Shown here piece after piece: positions 11,569 to 23,589 of a DNA stretch of 64,000 nucleotides. The notes beneath the pieces are model-generated. The model had not been told where the DNA came from. It worked only from the letters and a program-made list of their open reading frames with translations, and did not search any database. The stretch is from Tenebrio molitor (taxonomy: Eukaryota > Arthropoda > Insecta > Coleoptera > Tenebrionidae), in the NCBI RefSeq assembly GCF_963966145.1, contig NC_091050.1, positions 19,158,001-19,222,000 on the forward strand, in the 5' to 3' direction. A program made the translations under genes and the position numbers. Every line of letters starts with the position of its first letter. Positions within the stretch are counted from its first letter, which is position 1.

Positions 11569-12290
11569 TCAGTGAAAATGGCCAAAGGGTAGAATACGGT
11601 CGTATTGATTTAGGACCGCACCTAAATAAGACATTCTCCAGCAACCAGTCTGGAAGAATCCGGAGTGAATTGTGACCCGTCTTTCGCTATCCAGGAAAAT
11701 TGGATTCTTAATAATGCACCGTCTGTTTGTATTGTGATAACCTTGTTTAAACGATAATTTTCCCTCAGAGGAACAGTTTTCCTCACCTGCAATAAAATTT
11801 ATTACATCACACTTAGAACGCGCAGTAATTTCATTCCAAGAATTTAATAACTCCACTTTCTTGTTGCTAAACGTGATAAAGTGTGAAAACGTTCCCTTTT
11901 AAAATTTCCTTCGCGGGATTTTTGACTCCGATATCGCATTGTACAACCACTGCACGTTCCTTTTTCATTTTTTGTCGCAGTTTCCACGTGATGTCTGTTC
12001 TTGCTATTGTTCTCCGCCAACAACGCCATATTGATCAGCACTATCACATGTGCATAGTTTGCTAAATTCCTCCACAATGGCCACCCCAACCGTGAAATTC
12101 CGAATAAATGTTTTATCTCTATTACGCCCTTATCTGCCTGTAAACCCACCCTGACAAATTTCCAGCTGTAGTACAAAAGGCGGAATTGACTTCGGCACAC
12201 ATTTAGATATTTCAGCAGGGTTAGCAGCACCAAAAACTTGCGATAAAACGGTTCACCAAACGTATTGATCGTTGATAGAACGCTGCACAT
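11569..12290 (-). other. Two adjacent unrecognised open frames
   Basis: Minus-strand frames of 148 codons (12290-11844) and 95 codons (11856-11569) overlap by 13 bp in different frames. The upstream peptide ends in a basic segment; the downstream one has CWRMSYLGAVLNQYDRILPF near its end. Neither matches a family I know. The region is less AT-rich than its surroundings, which lengthens chance frames, so coding is possible but unproven. Confidence 0.2.
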
Positions 12291-12774
12291 ATTTTAAGAA
12301 ATTTAATGAAAAAAAATTCTTATAGACTACGAAATTTCAAGAAAATAGCGATCCATGTAAATGTGACAACTTAAATTCTTTGTGACGTTACTGGAATAAA
12401 GTTTTCTGATTACTTTCTGAACTATTAGTTAGTCTAAACAGAAAAGTCCAGCTAGTCTGAATCGAGTAGTTGTGAACGGGGAAATTTAATCGTAAAGTTT
12501 GAATTTCCTGTGGTTTGACCCTTTAGATCGTGACTTATAATTTGCTTTACCAATTTACCTCCCAGAGAAGTTAAATGAAGTACCCACAAACAGTGCAGAG
12601 TCTAAGTGTAGTTTAGAAGTGCGGAGACAAATTCAACAAATTAAATAATACATCAATTACGATTATCCACAAAAGGAGACATTCCAGTTAAGTATACTTT
12701 GGAATAAAATTTCTACTCATCACTCTTCACATTATAGACAAATAGAATCAAAGTAAATTATTATTTTTGTTCGG

Positions 12775-12985
12775 AAATGTCAGAATTTGAGAATTTTCTC
12801 CTGTGTGAACGGATTTTGATAAATGTCGCGACTTGTCAAAACGAAACGTCAAGCTAATTTTAAAGATTTTAAACGATTTGGAACCTTTAAGGGGAACAAA
12901 AAAACGTTGTATTCAACTCGTTCTTGTGTAAATTGGCCTTTTTTGGCACTTTAAAACGCTCGTTTCACTCCTTAAATAAACTACT
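12775..12985 (-). repeat. Interspersed repeat family C, copy 1
   Basis: Inverted counterpart of 46196-46425. Both share TTTTCTCCTGTGTGAACG, the stretch around ACAAGTCGCGACATTTATCA-like sequence, AAACGTTGTATTCAACTCG and TTTAAAACGCTCGTTTC. Termini and class are undetermined. Confidence 0.65.
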
Positions 12986-13119
12986 ATTTTTTTAGGTACA
13001 ATTGTTAATTTTAATGTTATTCGAAAGATTCCTAACACGATTAAATGACTGAACATTTCATGCAGGGTCAGGGTCCAGTTAATCTAGGCATGAAAAGGGC
13101 CAACCAAAATAATATTATA

Positions 13120-13449
13120 CAGGATGTTCTTGAAAGTTGTACAGATATTTTAACCACGAGCTACTGGCTTCATGTAGAACTCGGAAAAAATATCTAAAAA
13201 ACAAGGAAACCGCATTGGTGTACGTTTTATAAAATATGATATACAGGGTGTATTTTTAAAATGTGCCGAAATTTTACCTACGAGGTTGTTTGGCAACGTA
13301 GAAGACTAAAAGCAATTAAAAAAAATTGTAGCTCAAAAAATAAATGTCATTTTATTTTTTGACTGAATTTTTTTGATATTTTTTCCGAGTTCTACATAAA
13401 GCCAGTAACTCGTCGTTAAAATATCTGTACAACTTTCAATAACACCCTG
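13120..13449. mobile_element. MITE, 330 bp, long TIRs, TA duplication
   Basis: About 70-bp terminal inverted repeats. The left end begins CAGGATGTTCTTGAAAGTTG; the right end, reverse complemented, begins CAGGGTGTTATTGAAAGTTG and stays parallel through CGAGCTACTGGCTTCATG. TA flanks both ends (13118-13119, 13450-13451). A related, inverted, incomplete copy lies at 15662-15945. Non-coding. Confidence 0.85.
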
Positions 13450-15220
13450 TAGTTAGACTGAGCAATAAACTTTTGCTATCAGTAGAGAAAAATGTTAAGA
13501 TGACGAATAATTCAACAAAATTTTATTTGGAAACACATTTTAATGAAAAAGTGATAAAACTTAATAATTTCGATTAAAAACGTGGCCCATCCAAAACTCT
13601 TCTTGCATTGTGATTGGATAGCCACTCTAAATGCGTTTTTAAAGAAATACAACAATAAAGTCATATGGAACATAATTTTTGTAATATTTGGTGATCAAAA
13701 TAGGATACTGGAATAAATGCAGGATTCCAAAAAAAAAAAATTGTCCTGATTAAATATTTGCTTGATTTGCTTAATTTCAGTTGAATGTTGGTCAATTCTA
13801 ACAAATAATGAAGAATTTTTGGTTAGATCATTTTTTTCAATAGAAATTATAAAATATCATCACTTTTTATTCAAAATACCTAATTTCCAAAGAATTTGTT
13901 TGATGAGTTATTAGTCATTCGTTATCTTAGAACAACACTTTATAAGGATACGAAATGTGGAGCAGTGATGATTTTTTGGTTACCTCAAATTATTTATTAG
14001 CTGGGCTAGTAGAAGATAATGTAGGACAAAATACCATCAAGGAAGCTTAGGGTGCAGCGCATATGGGGAAGACTTTTGACTACAATATTTTGACATTTCA
14101 GTTGAATAATGCCCACTTCTTCTCCAAAAAAGATTCCACAATAAATGACAATTATTTTTGTTACTTAAAAGAGAAACGAAGAGATAAACTTCAGACTTCT
14201 TAGGTTTCGCTTTTCACAGATCTCAAGATGCAAAGTGTGTTGTATGAGAGGCACAATTTGAAAAAATCATCACCTACCATCGTAACTTAACCTGACGTAC
14301 CTTCTAGTGCCTTCTACCTCAAAGATTAAAAAAAGGGTTTCGAGGCCGAAGATTTTTAAATGAAAAGAAAGTCTACTGTTGTGATCACATAGAGATTTTT
14401 GTGTAAATTTAACCCAGATTCCCTGCTTATTTTAGAAATGCAATAAGATTTTAAAATTAAATTTTAAAGTACATAGTTGTCTAAAATTTCAACAAGTGTT
14501 AAGCAAGGAATATCTTATTCAGATATTCCGAAGAATAAAACTATATACATATGTATATAAATTCCGTTTCTGAGTTCGTTGCCGGTAAGTCGTAAACCTG
14601 GGTTGTCATAAATCAGTAATAATCACTGCTTAACAGCGGCACAAGCAACTTTCTTTTGTTGGGAAGATACTTGCGCTTGGTTCACGTTAACAAACTGCCC
14701 ATCCTTGTTCTGAAAGCTGTGTGCGGGCGAAAGAGTGAGAAAACATGATTTTTGGAAGATATCAGGTAAAGGATAGTACTTTAGACCAGGAAATCCAAAA
14801 ATATCAGCTAATCTGTATTGCGCTGTATAAGCGGCATTACGCCTTCCCGTCATGAAATGTTTTGGACGCACTGGAATTTGTCAGGGCTTCAGTCGTTTTA
14901 TGGTTTAGCGGAAACGGGCTCAGAAACAGAGTTTAGCAGCGTTGCAGGCCATCAGAAGCCTTCTTCTTCCATTTTCATCTGTCCTTGGCAAGTTTATTCA
15001 AACTTTTCTTTCTGGTACGATCTTCGTTATTGTTCCCTGATACGTCCAAGCCACCGTAATTGCTAGTACTTGCGTAGTACTTTTTTGCATCATTTTATTC
15101 CATCTCCTTGGAGATGATTGTCAAAGCATATCTATTTTTTTTTTTTTTGTAATTTTTCATAAATCCTTTTAGACCAAATTTCTCAATTTTTTTCGATATG
15201 CAAAAAAATAGTGTGTATAA

Positions 15221-15527
15221 TACATTCATTTTTGTTTTAGACCAGAGTAGGCTATTTTAATTTTTTTAAATGTTGGTATCGGGGCTATGTCAAAATAACA
15301 AAATCAAAATTGTTCGAACTGCCGGTGTCAAATTTGACATATTGAGTCCTCAAAACTATGTAGTTAATTGGAAAATGATAAATGCTTGGCTACATGGTCA
15401 TGAATTTTGACAAGAAAGTGTAACCTCAAATATTATACATGATGTATATTGTCATTCGGCCACAGTCTTACCATACAACTCGCCAAATTTCCATAGCCTA
15501 CTCTGGTCTAAAACAAAAGTGAATGCA
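15221..15527. mobile_element. MITE, about 307 bp
   Basis: The ends are inverted repeats of about 32 bp: left CATTCATTTTTGTTTTAGAC and, at the right, the reverse complement of CATTCACTTTTGTTTTAGAC, both running on into CAGAGTAGGCTAT. The interior is AT-rich and non-coding. Confidence 0.75.
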
Positions 15528-15562
15528 CTGTAGGTACAACACGTTATGAAAGTCTCTTTTTT

Positions 15563-15663
15563 TCACTTAAACTAAGCAAAAATGAATAGGAAATTTTTCC
15601 ATTTTTGAATTTTTTATATTTACAGTTAAGTAAAAATTTGTAATGAAATGTGTTAGAAATATA
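15563..15663 (+). repeat. Partial copy of the MITE at 25422-25661
   Basis: Shares CAAAAATGAATAGG, then AATTTGTAATGAAAT and TGTTAGAAATATA, with 25430-25521. Only one end is present. It lies directly against the CAGAATG end of the next element. Confidence 0.6.
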
Positions 15664-15945
15664 CAGAATGTCCCAGAATGAACCAGCATAATTTTAACCA
15701 CGAGCTACTGGCTTCATGTAGAACTCGGAAAAAATATTTAAAAAATTCTGTCCAAAAATAAAATGACATTTAATTTTTGAGGTACAATTTTTTTTAATTA
15801 CTTTTAGTCTTCTACGTTGTCCCACAACATCGTAGGTAAAATTTCGGCACATTTTAAAAATACACACTCCTGTATATTATATTTTATAAAATGTACGCCA
15901 ATGTGAAGTAACCTCTAGGAAATATGCTTTAAAACAAGAAAACCG
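15662..15945. mobile_element. Second, inverted copy of the 13120-13449 MITE
   Basis: Carries ACCACGAGCTACTGGCTTCA and GTAGAACTCGGAAAAAATAT near its left end, followed by the interior of the 13-kb copy in reverse complement (ACTTTTAGTCTTCTACGTTG, GTAAAATTTCGGCACATTTT). The right terminus is missing or too diverged to place. Confidence 0.7.
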
Positions 15946-16708
15946 TATTCACCCCCAAATACTCAAAACTGTTCAGTCTTTTGAAACTATAGCGTTTTCA
16001 TTCTTTAGATATTACCTTAGGGACTTTATCACCTCTGATCACTTCTGTTCATTTTTCATTTATTTCCATTGCAAACTCTTTAGCTTTCCTATTTAAAGTT
16101 TGAAACACTTCCTTTAGTTCCAGTGCTTTTCAGGTGGCATAGGCTACATATTGGTGTTTGTGTTGTTATAATGCATGTTGTTTTCTCTTACTACTTTTTC
16201 AAATAGGTACCAGAATAAAGCTGTCAGCGATCATTCTTAAATTAAAATCACAAAATAACGATTCTTGATTTACAAGATCAAATTTAACTTCCAAACACCA
16301 TACGAAAAACAAAAGAGTCTTGACAGTTGTTGCAGTTGATCGTACTGTTTCTGGAGTAAATAAATTATTAAAAAAAAATAACTCACAAACCAACAGACAA
16401 TTATGTAATCAAACAATCAAATTTAAATAGTTGGCCGTGTTCACTGCTTTGTTGTTTGTCATTTTTCTTCAAATCCTGAATATTCCCAGAATTGTGACAA
16501 AGTCTTCAGTAACTTTCGTGTGGAATCTGTATCTACTGAAATGAATATTATTATATTAAGATAAATTTTATCATAGATTCAGATTGCGCCCATGACTTTA
16601 ATTAAAGACTATAGTGACGTACTTACTAATGCTATAAGTATTGTACTTAATGTGATTTTGAAGACTTGTTCTTTTCCGAAAAGTTGTAAAGTTTGCCGAG
16701 TCATACTT

Positions 16709-17040
16709 GTTTAAAAAAGAGATCGATCGGACATTTCAAATTATAAACCAATTGCTTTGGCGTCCAATTTCTCAAAGGTTTTCGAAAGGACCTGAGTGCT
16801 GAGTGGGCGTTTTAAATATTTGATTGTTGACAATCACCATGGCTTTATTGAAGGCCGCTCCACACTTTCTAATCTGGTTTACATTATTCGGTATGTCAGT
16901 AACTTTCTTTGTAATCACAGGCAAATACAGATAATATACACTGTTTCCTTCAAAGGTTTTGACAAGTTGAATGACTACATTTTATTTAAAAAGTTTCATC
17001 AATTGGCTTTACATTCAATGCTTTAATACATTATAGTATT
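16709..17040 (+). pseudogene. Jockey-type LINE reverse transcriptase relic
   Basis: In broken frames the plus strand reads DRSDISNYKPIALASNFSKV, then HHGFIEGRSTLSNLVYIIRY and IYTVSFKGFDKLNDYILFKK. These line up with RT motifs 2 and A of Jockey/BS-type LINEs ('NYRPI..LS..SK..E', 'HGF...RST.TNL', 'YTDF.KAFD'). The catalytic aspartate of motif A appears lost and there are several stops. An old fragment; nothing clear follows beyond about 17.3 kb. Confidence 0.6.
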
Positions 17041-18600
17041 ATTTATTTTCACTTAGCTTTTAAATATCAGTTAGAAGAACATAAGGGTTTTGTAGCTAAA
17101 AGTTTGGTGTTTCTTAGAGATCGGTTGCTCTAGGTTCTAGGATCACCGTTGTCCATGATATTCATTAATCACTTTTCGTTTAAAATTTGGCTTTGCGCTA
17201 ACGACGAAGATTCTCGCTAATGTAAAGAATATCTCTGTGTGGCAGAGTCTTCAAACGTGCCTTGAAATAAATCGCATCATGTTTTTGTTTTCATAAAATT
17301 TCATTCTCCAAATTCCTTTAATTCCCCTGTCAGGCAGCAAACTCTCAAGCGTTATTATTTTTCAGGATTTGAGACGCGACGTCACAAATTTCCACATTAT
17401 AAACGCATACAATTAAAGAGATGTACGCTTCCGGTTTGTTATTAAAATTTCATACCACAATAGACGAGATTGTAAAAAATGAATAATGCATGTCATGCAT
17501 TATCCATTTTGCTTGGCAGTTCCTAAACCCACACGTTTATAAAATATCGCGAAAGCTCACTCCTATAAATATAAAATATTAATTCTGGATTCTTGGGGTG
17601 TTACGCTTCACTACACGAATGCTGTACTAATGTATATTTTAATGTGCCCACCTCTATTTGTGATCAAATTTTTACGTGGATGCAAAAGCCAGAAACAAAT
17701 TTTCTTGAAGTTTGTTTTCGTGGGAATGTGTGTTATTTGATATGCGTATGACAGGAATGTAATTTGCTTCTTTGCATAGTAGTAAGGATGATGTTATGCT
17801 ACCTTCGATGTGGAATTTGCGATGCTGAGAGTGGATTAAATCAAAAAATATTTACTAGTGTAACTTAAAAAATTACATACCTTTGGTTTGGTTTTGTTAT
17901 TGTTTAATAAAATGTATGTTAGATGATATTCATCTCTACAAATTACTGCGTGTTACTATTTCAATTCCAACTATCTGACATGAAACCACATGAGAAACAT
18001 CAGAACTTCTGGTGTGTTGTGATAGTGTTACCTGAAGGGACGCTCTTTGCTCTGTTCTCCCTTAGGAAAACTCTAGCTTCAAAGCATCTAACACTTTCTA
18101 CATGCCAAACAATTTGGATTCGATCCGTTGTCTGAAATTTCAACGAGTTTGCTAACTACTAATTTGAGGTGATCCCTTCTATTACTTTCCTGACATGCTA
18201 ATGGAACCAGATTTAGGAAAATTGAAATAAATTTGAAAAAGTTAGGTAACAAAGTTAATAAAAAAATTCTCTAAAAAATGTAAATAAACTGGTATTTCAA
18301 AACTTTCCTCCTACTAAAATTAAATTCACAGGACAAATATCACATCGATCGAACAGTCTTTTGCTGCAAAGATTTACAACCTCAGAAAGAAAACTATGCA
18401 TTTTTCATTTTTAAATATACGTATGTAGTTGTAAAGTTTTATAAATATTTGCAAGGTATAATTAATTATGGAACAAACGGCATCAGGCACTAAGAAGTAT
18501 GAACATTCGATAAGATAGATATATTCATTCATTCATTTAAAGATTGGAACATCTAACAACAGGATCGATTGTTATTACATCAGTTGTCTCGCTTCCTATT
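17041..18600. other. No gene; one short palindrome
   Basis: No supported coding region. At 17476-17510 is a near-perfect palindrome with 17-nt arms (AAAATGAATAATGCATG and its partner around a single T). The first part may include decayed remains of the LINE before it. Confidence 0.4.
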
Positions 18601-18603
18601 ATA

Positions 18604-19148
18604 CAGGGTTATTATAAATATTTCTAACATCTTAGTTGGTGTAGAAAACCACACACATTTTGTAGATGTCCCGCTAGCCTCGTAACAAACAGACTATACT
18701 AAGGACAACGTAACATTTTATCTGCCCCGCCCATTACATTTTCTCAGTTACCAATCAAATAGGTGGTTAAGAAAGACGATCTGATTTACACAGAAACAAA
18801 ATTTTGACATTCCAATTTGCTTAATAACATTTTAGTTTTTAAAACCTAAAACAATAATTGTGGACTTGACAGCAAAATTCTAACCTTAAGTTTTTTACGT
18901 GGCAAATATGATGAAAAATTATACAGATTGAATCTGGCTTTGATTCTCATTGGTCAATTTATGTGGACGGAGCAGATACAAAGTTATAACGCCAACACTA
19001 TAGTATTGCAGATAGGTGGCAGTATTGGCGGTAATTTTTACCGCCGGAAATCTGTCAACTGTCATGTATGAATGTATGTATATAAAGCGGCACACCTAAA
19101 ATTAATCTCCAGCCATCTACGACGTTAGAAACATTTACAATAACCCTG
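18604..19148. mobile_element. MITE, 545 bp, CAGGGT ends, TA duplication
   Basis: The left end begins CAGGGTTATTATAAATATTT; the right end, reverse complemented, begins CAGGGTTATTGTAAATGTTT. TIRs run about 30 bp. TA flanks both ends (18602-18603, 19149-19150). No coding capacity. Confidence 0.85.
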
Positions 19149-20666
19149 TATTTGTAGTTCCTCTTAATACATTTAATTTAATAACTCCTTCATTGTTTTT
19201 GTAGTCGTTTCTTTCTTACATGTGACATGTTTATGCTGTGGTGGTCGTTTAGTGAGCTCTACACTTAAGAGCCGCAAAAAACCCTTCACGGTTTCGGTTA
19301 GTAAACAACAATAATCATTGCCATTAACAGCGTACAACAAACAACTAACTCTAAAAGCCCTAATAGACTCACATGAGGTGGATAGGGCGGTTTATGCGGT
19401 TAATCTCCCAGTTTTGCAGCTATTACAAGACATCTCTGTTTATATTCCCGACAAATTTTCTGTTTGACTTGTTTCCACAATTCCCCTTTAACAAGCCCGC
19501 ATTGTTGAAGCAAGTCCACATGTAAAATCATTATGGTACATACCTGTAAAATAAAACAATAAAATTAATTTCCACGTTGCGACATTAAAGTACGAGCATG
19601 AGAAAGAGAAGAAAAGTTTAGCAAATCTTTTTAACATCACGCACGGAAAATTTGCTTTGTATAGCTCTTTTTCAATGTTCACTTTTTCTCAGTCCCCTCG
19701 GCATGCTTATACAATTTTATCTTTGACGACGATCTTTTTTTCAGTGGATTAAATTCGACAACAGTTGTTGAGGAGAGGTGTGCTTAATGTTCAAATTGAA
19801 AAGGTCAAACACGTGTACGCGTCTAGAGCGTCATTATTGAATCCTTTAAGCAAAAAAGTAAATTTAAATAAAAAATGTCTTCTGAGTGATATCGATTGGG
19901 GAGTGCACGGATCAGAGTAGTATACGAGACATAAATAAAACGGAGTGCATTGCTGATGTTCTACAAATTGTGTATGTCATCCTTAAGGACAGCTTATGCT
20001 ACAAATATGTAATATCGTTCGTTTATTTCAAACATTGCAAAATGATACTCTCTGCAGGGAGACAACCAGACAACACAAGAAATATTTGCAAATCGTTTCT
20101 TTGATTATGAAAAATACATGGGCGGCAGCGAAAGTTGTTTTATTTAATGTTGGTTCGTCAGTATACATTAGTTATAACTAAGTAAAGTCATATTGTAACA
20201 GTACAAGACTTAACGTGTCAACTTGGTTTAACAACTTTAGGACAGTTGGGAACTTATTTTTTACGTCTGTTCACTGTTGATCGGAATTACCCCAAAAAAA
20301 GTAATTTGCCTCTCCATGGTTGTCTAATAAAAAATAGTAAGATTAAGAAAATCATTAATTGGAAATGGAACTTTATGGAATACCTATAGATAATGCAGAA
20401 AGACAAAACAAATTTTTAGCGGCAGATTAAAATCGAACAATACAACAAAATCTGCATTTAGTAGAAATGGAAAATTAATCATAATAATATTTGAAAAAAG
20501 TGACGTATCGTTTGACCTTGAAGATAATGTTGCAAACATTTAAATTAGGATCTCTTTTTTACTTGTACCTACTTTTCGAATCCTTTATATTGGATTTTTA
20601 TTTAGTGACGTCGGACAATAAATATCCAAGTTACGGCTTGCGGCGTTTTTTGGGAGACAGCCTGTA

Positions 20667-20846
20667 TAAAGGGTGTTTTTTTAAATTTGGCGTCGAAGTA
20701 GGCGTTGGAGAGTCGATTGAGAGCGCACCACTAGTGTAAAAGCGTAAGATTTAAACAGCTGATCCGTGATCCGTAACCTGTATAGTGCGTTCACAATCGA
20801 CAGTTCAACGCCTACTTCGACGCCAAATTTAAAAAAACACCCGTTA
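20667..20846. mobile_element. MITE, 180 bp
   Basis: TIRs of about 40 bp with one mismatch share GGGTGTTTTTTTAAATTTGG and run on through CGTCGAAGTAGGCG. TA flanks both sides (20665-20666, 20847-20848). The inner TCGAAGTAGGCG also occurs in the family B TIR. Confidence 0.82.
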
Positions 20847-21184
20847 TAATATCCTTACTTAATGACAAATTGTAGTAAAATACTAAAAAAAAAGTCAGAG
20901 AAAATAAAAACAATTATGAAAGTACTTCAAGAAGGATTTTTTTAATGCTACTAAACCATGTAAAAAAATGTTGCAAAGTATTACGATGTCATTTGCTTTT
21001 ATTACAGCTTAGCACAACAACTTTAGGGGTGTCTGAATTAAAAGTTAAAGCAAACTTACTTTTGTAAGCTTTTGTCCGCTATTTGCATTTCAAACATGCA
21101 GGAAGCCTAGTTGGCTTGAGGCTGTAATGCCCAATAGTTTTCGTAAATTCCCCAGAAATTAACGCCTGGCCCAGGATTAATATA

Positions 21185-21641
21185 CACTGACCGGCACAAA
21201 AAACGACTCATTATGATTTCTTTAATAAATCATCTTGAAATTATATTTGTGATTATTTTTCTTTATTATAGTTAAATTGGGATATTTTCAATGATCGGGA
21301 GTGCTATGGTCACCATGGCAACCGAATTGTTTTGTTTAAATAAATTATTAGAAAATTTGCGCTACTTCCATGTTGTGTATTTGTCGGTTGATTTACGTGT
21401 TAAAGGATTTAATTTGACAGTACGAGATACATAACAAATTTTTTTCTAAAAAATGACTTTTTTTTTTTATTAAAATTTTATTTGCTGTGTTTAATGTTTT
21501 GTTTGTCGGATATTCTTTGGCAAGGAATAACTTAAATAACACTTATCAATACAACATGATATCAAAAAAATTTCTAAGACAATGAATTACTTAAGTATAT
21601 TAATAAAATTCAAAGTGAGTCGTTTTTTGTGCCGGTCAGTG
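21185..21641. mobile_element. MITE, 457 bp, Tc1/mariner-like ends
   Basis: Perfect 26-bp TIRs beginning CACTGACCGGCACAAAAAAC, with TA on both sides (21183-21184, 21642-21643). Non-coding interior. Confidence 0.88.
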
Positions 21642-21649
21642 TATTTAGT

Positions 21650-23350
21650 TTAGCTACAAAAGGGATAATGTGATGAAGGTGAGTATTTAATACCATTATT
21701 TACGTTTCAGTTCGCAAATATTAATTACTTCTTGCAGACGTCTAAGTTTTGTAGAAAAGTATTGAAATTTCAATTTAAAATATAATTCACAATCGATACT
21801 TGTAATCAGACACATTTTGACCGTCACACTAAATATTTATTGTGTTTCTGTGCCTGATCTGAAACATTATAATTTCACATTAGTTAGTAGTATTAACTCG
21901 CCATTAAATTCTTCACAAATAAAATAATTATGTTTTATAATGATGTGTAGAATAGCCTGAATCCTCGTGAAAACATAATATTTACGTTTCCATAATATGT
22001 TTATTTTGATTCTTAATTAATTTTGATTTAAAGTCGTGTAAAGTGGACATTCTGTGCGTAACATTTGTAGAAATAAATTTCCGATGAAACAGAAAATCTC
22101 GATAATGGTCTTTAACTTGCGTCGAAGTTTAAAGACGACTTTATCCCAAATTGGGATAATTTGTTGAGCGCAACGTTCAGAAGGTTTAAATTAAATTTCA
22201 GAATGAAGCAGTCCTCTAATTATATAACTCTATAATAAAAATCCGACTCATCAAAAATAAATTTAAGCGTAATCATACGAAAATTATACAATCTCATTTT
22301 CAACAAATAAATAAGTCACAAGAAAATTTCTTGTCGGTTTTTGTCCTGTCAGTTTATCAATAATGAGTTAGGTCGGTGTAAACCACACGTCCATTATGAA
22401 ATTTTCAATACGTCCTTCTAGGAAATAACTCCGATGAAAACAACACCGTAAAAAACCTAACAATATAAGTATTGCGGTGGCCTTTCATGGAATTTTATGC
22501 GCTCCATCTCCGACATAACAGAAAGTCATAAAGGTACCTAACTTCAGGACGACATAAAACAGAAGCAGGTGCGTTCGTATAAATGTAGTGCGCGCAGAAT
22601 CCGATTGATTGCCCGGACCAACTTTTCAGGAGAATACCCGGAACGTGTCCCCGGATCATAGCTCCGGGTCAAAATACCAAAGGAAAATTGAAAATAATGA
22701 AGCGGGAACGGATCCATTGTGGTCTGGATGGGATGGAAGTCTCTAGAATCGAGTTAGACTACGATAGAAAAGTCTTTATTAGTGAGTCCTGCCTGGTTGT
22801 ATCGATTAATAGGCCCGCGAATTTAGCTTTTCCGATTTAGCAGAGGTTCGTTAATTTTGGCAATTATGCGAAAAAAGATTATCAAATTTATTATGGAAAG
22901 AGCAAAAGTACTAATTTAATTCGATTTTTCAACGGATTAAGCTTCAGTTTTAATGCCGCAAGGATTAAATATTTTCAAAATTACACGAAATATTTAATAA
23001 TTAGATTACATACCCCTATTAAAAAAAGCCTCTAAAAAAGCGAAATAACGAAATGATTACCCAATATTTAACCGGTGCCACTGTGTGTAACACGAGTCGC
23101 CCAGGTGCAGACTGATGTCAAAATCAAAAATAGCAAGATGGCCGTTCAACGTAAACTTTAGACTTTAGTAGACTTTACATATTATTGAACCTTCAAGTAC
23201 TAATAATATTGCAACAAGAAAACTAGGAGTTATTGGTGCCTTAAAATTTGAAAATTGTAAAGTTAAAAATTGTTATTTTACTGTAACTTCAGCAAAAGAA
23301 AATAAATTATTTCATGTCCGATTTTTTTTATGATCCGCTTTAAGATAAAA
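21650..23350. other. No gene; GC-elevated island near 22.5-22.75 kb
   Basis: No supported coding region. About 22530-22740 is much less AT-rich than its surroundings and seems to be single-copy in this window. Confidence 0.35.
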
Positions 23351-23355
23351 TAGTA

Positions 23356-23585
23356 CAGGGTCAATACAAATGATTGTCCCATCGCAGTAGGCGTTAGTAA
23401 CGTAGTTGAATGAGCCGCAAGCCTCATAACATGAGAGAGACTAGTATCGTCGATAGGTGACACTACCAGCGGTAGTGGAAATCTGTCTACTAGTTTGTCT
23501 AACGTTGCGAGACTGGCGGCACATCCAAAATTGGTGTGGGTTGTCAACGTCAACTGCGCTGGGACAATAATTTATAATGACCCTG
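23356..23585. mobile_element. MITE, 230 bp, CAGGGT ends
   Basis: TIRs of about 42 bp: left CAGGGTCAATACAAATGATT; right, reverse complemented, CAGGGTCATTATAAATTATT, both continuing into TGTCCCA. The left flank is TA, the right flank CA (one change). A second, shorter copy lies at 31049-31226. Confidence 0.82.
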
Positions 23586-23589
23586 CATA

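Noticed and set aside
14623..15066. Two opposing 82-codon open frames
   Set aside because: They overlap on opposite strands and neither resembles a known protein; there are no splice or start signals to prefer one.
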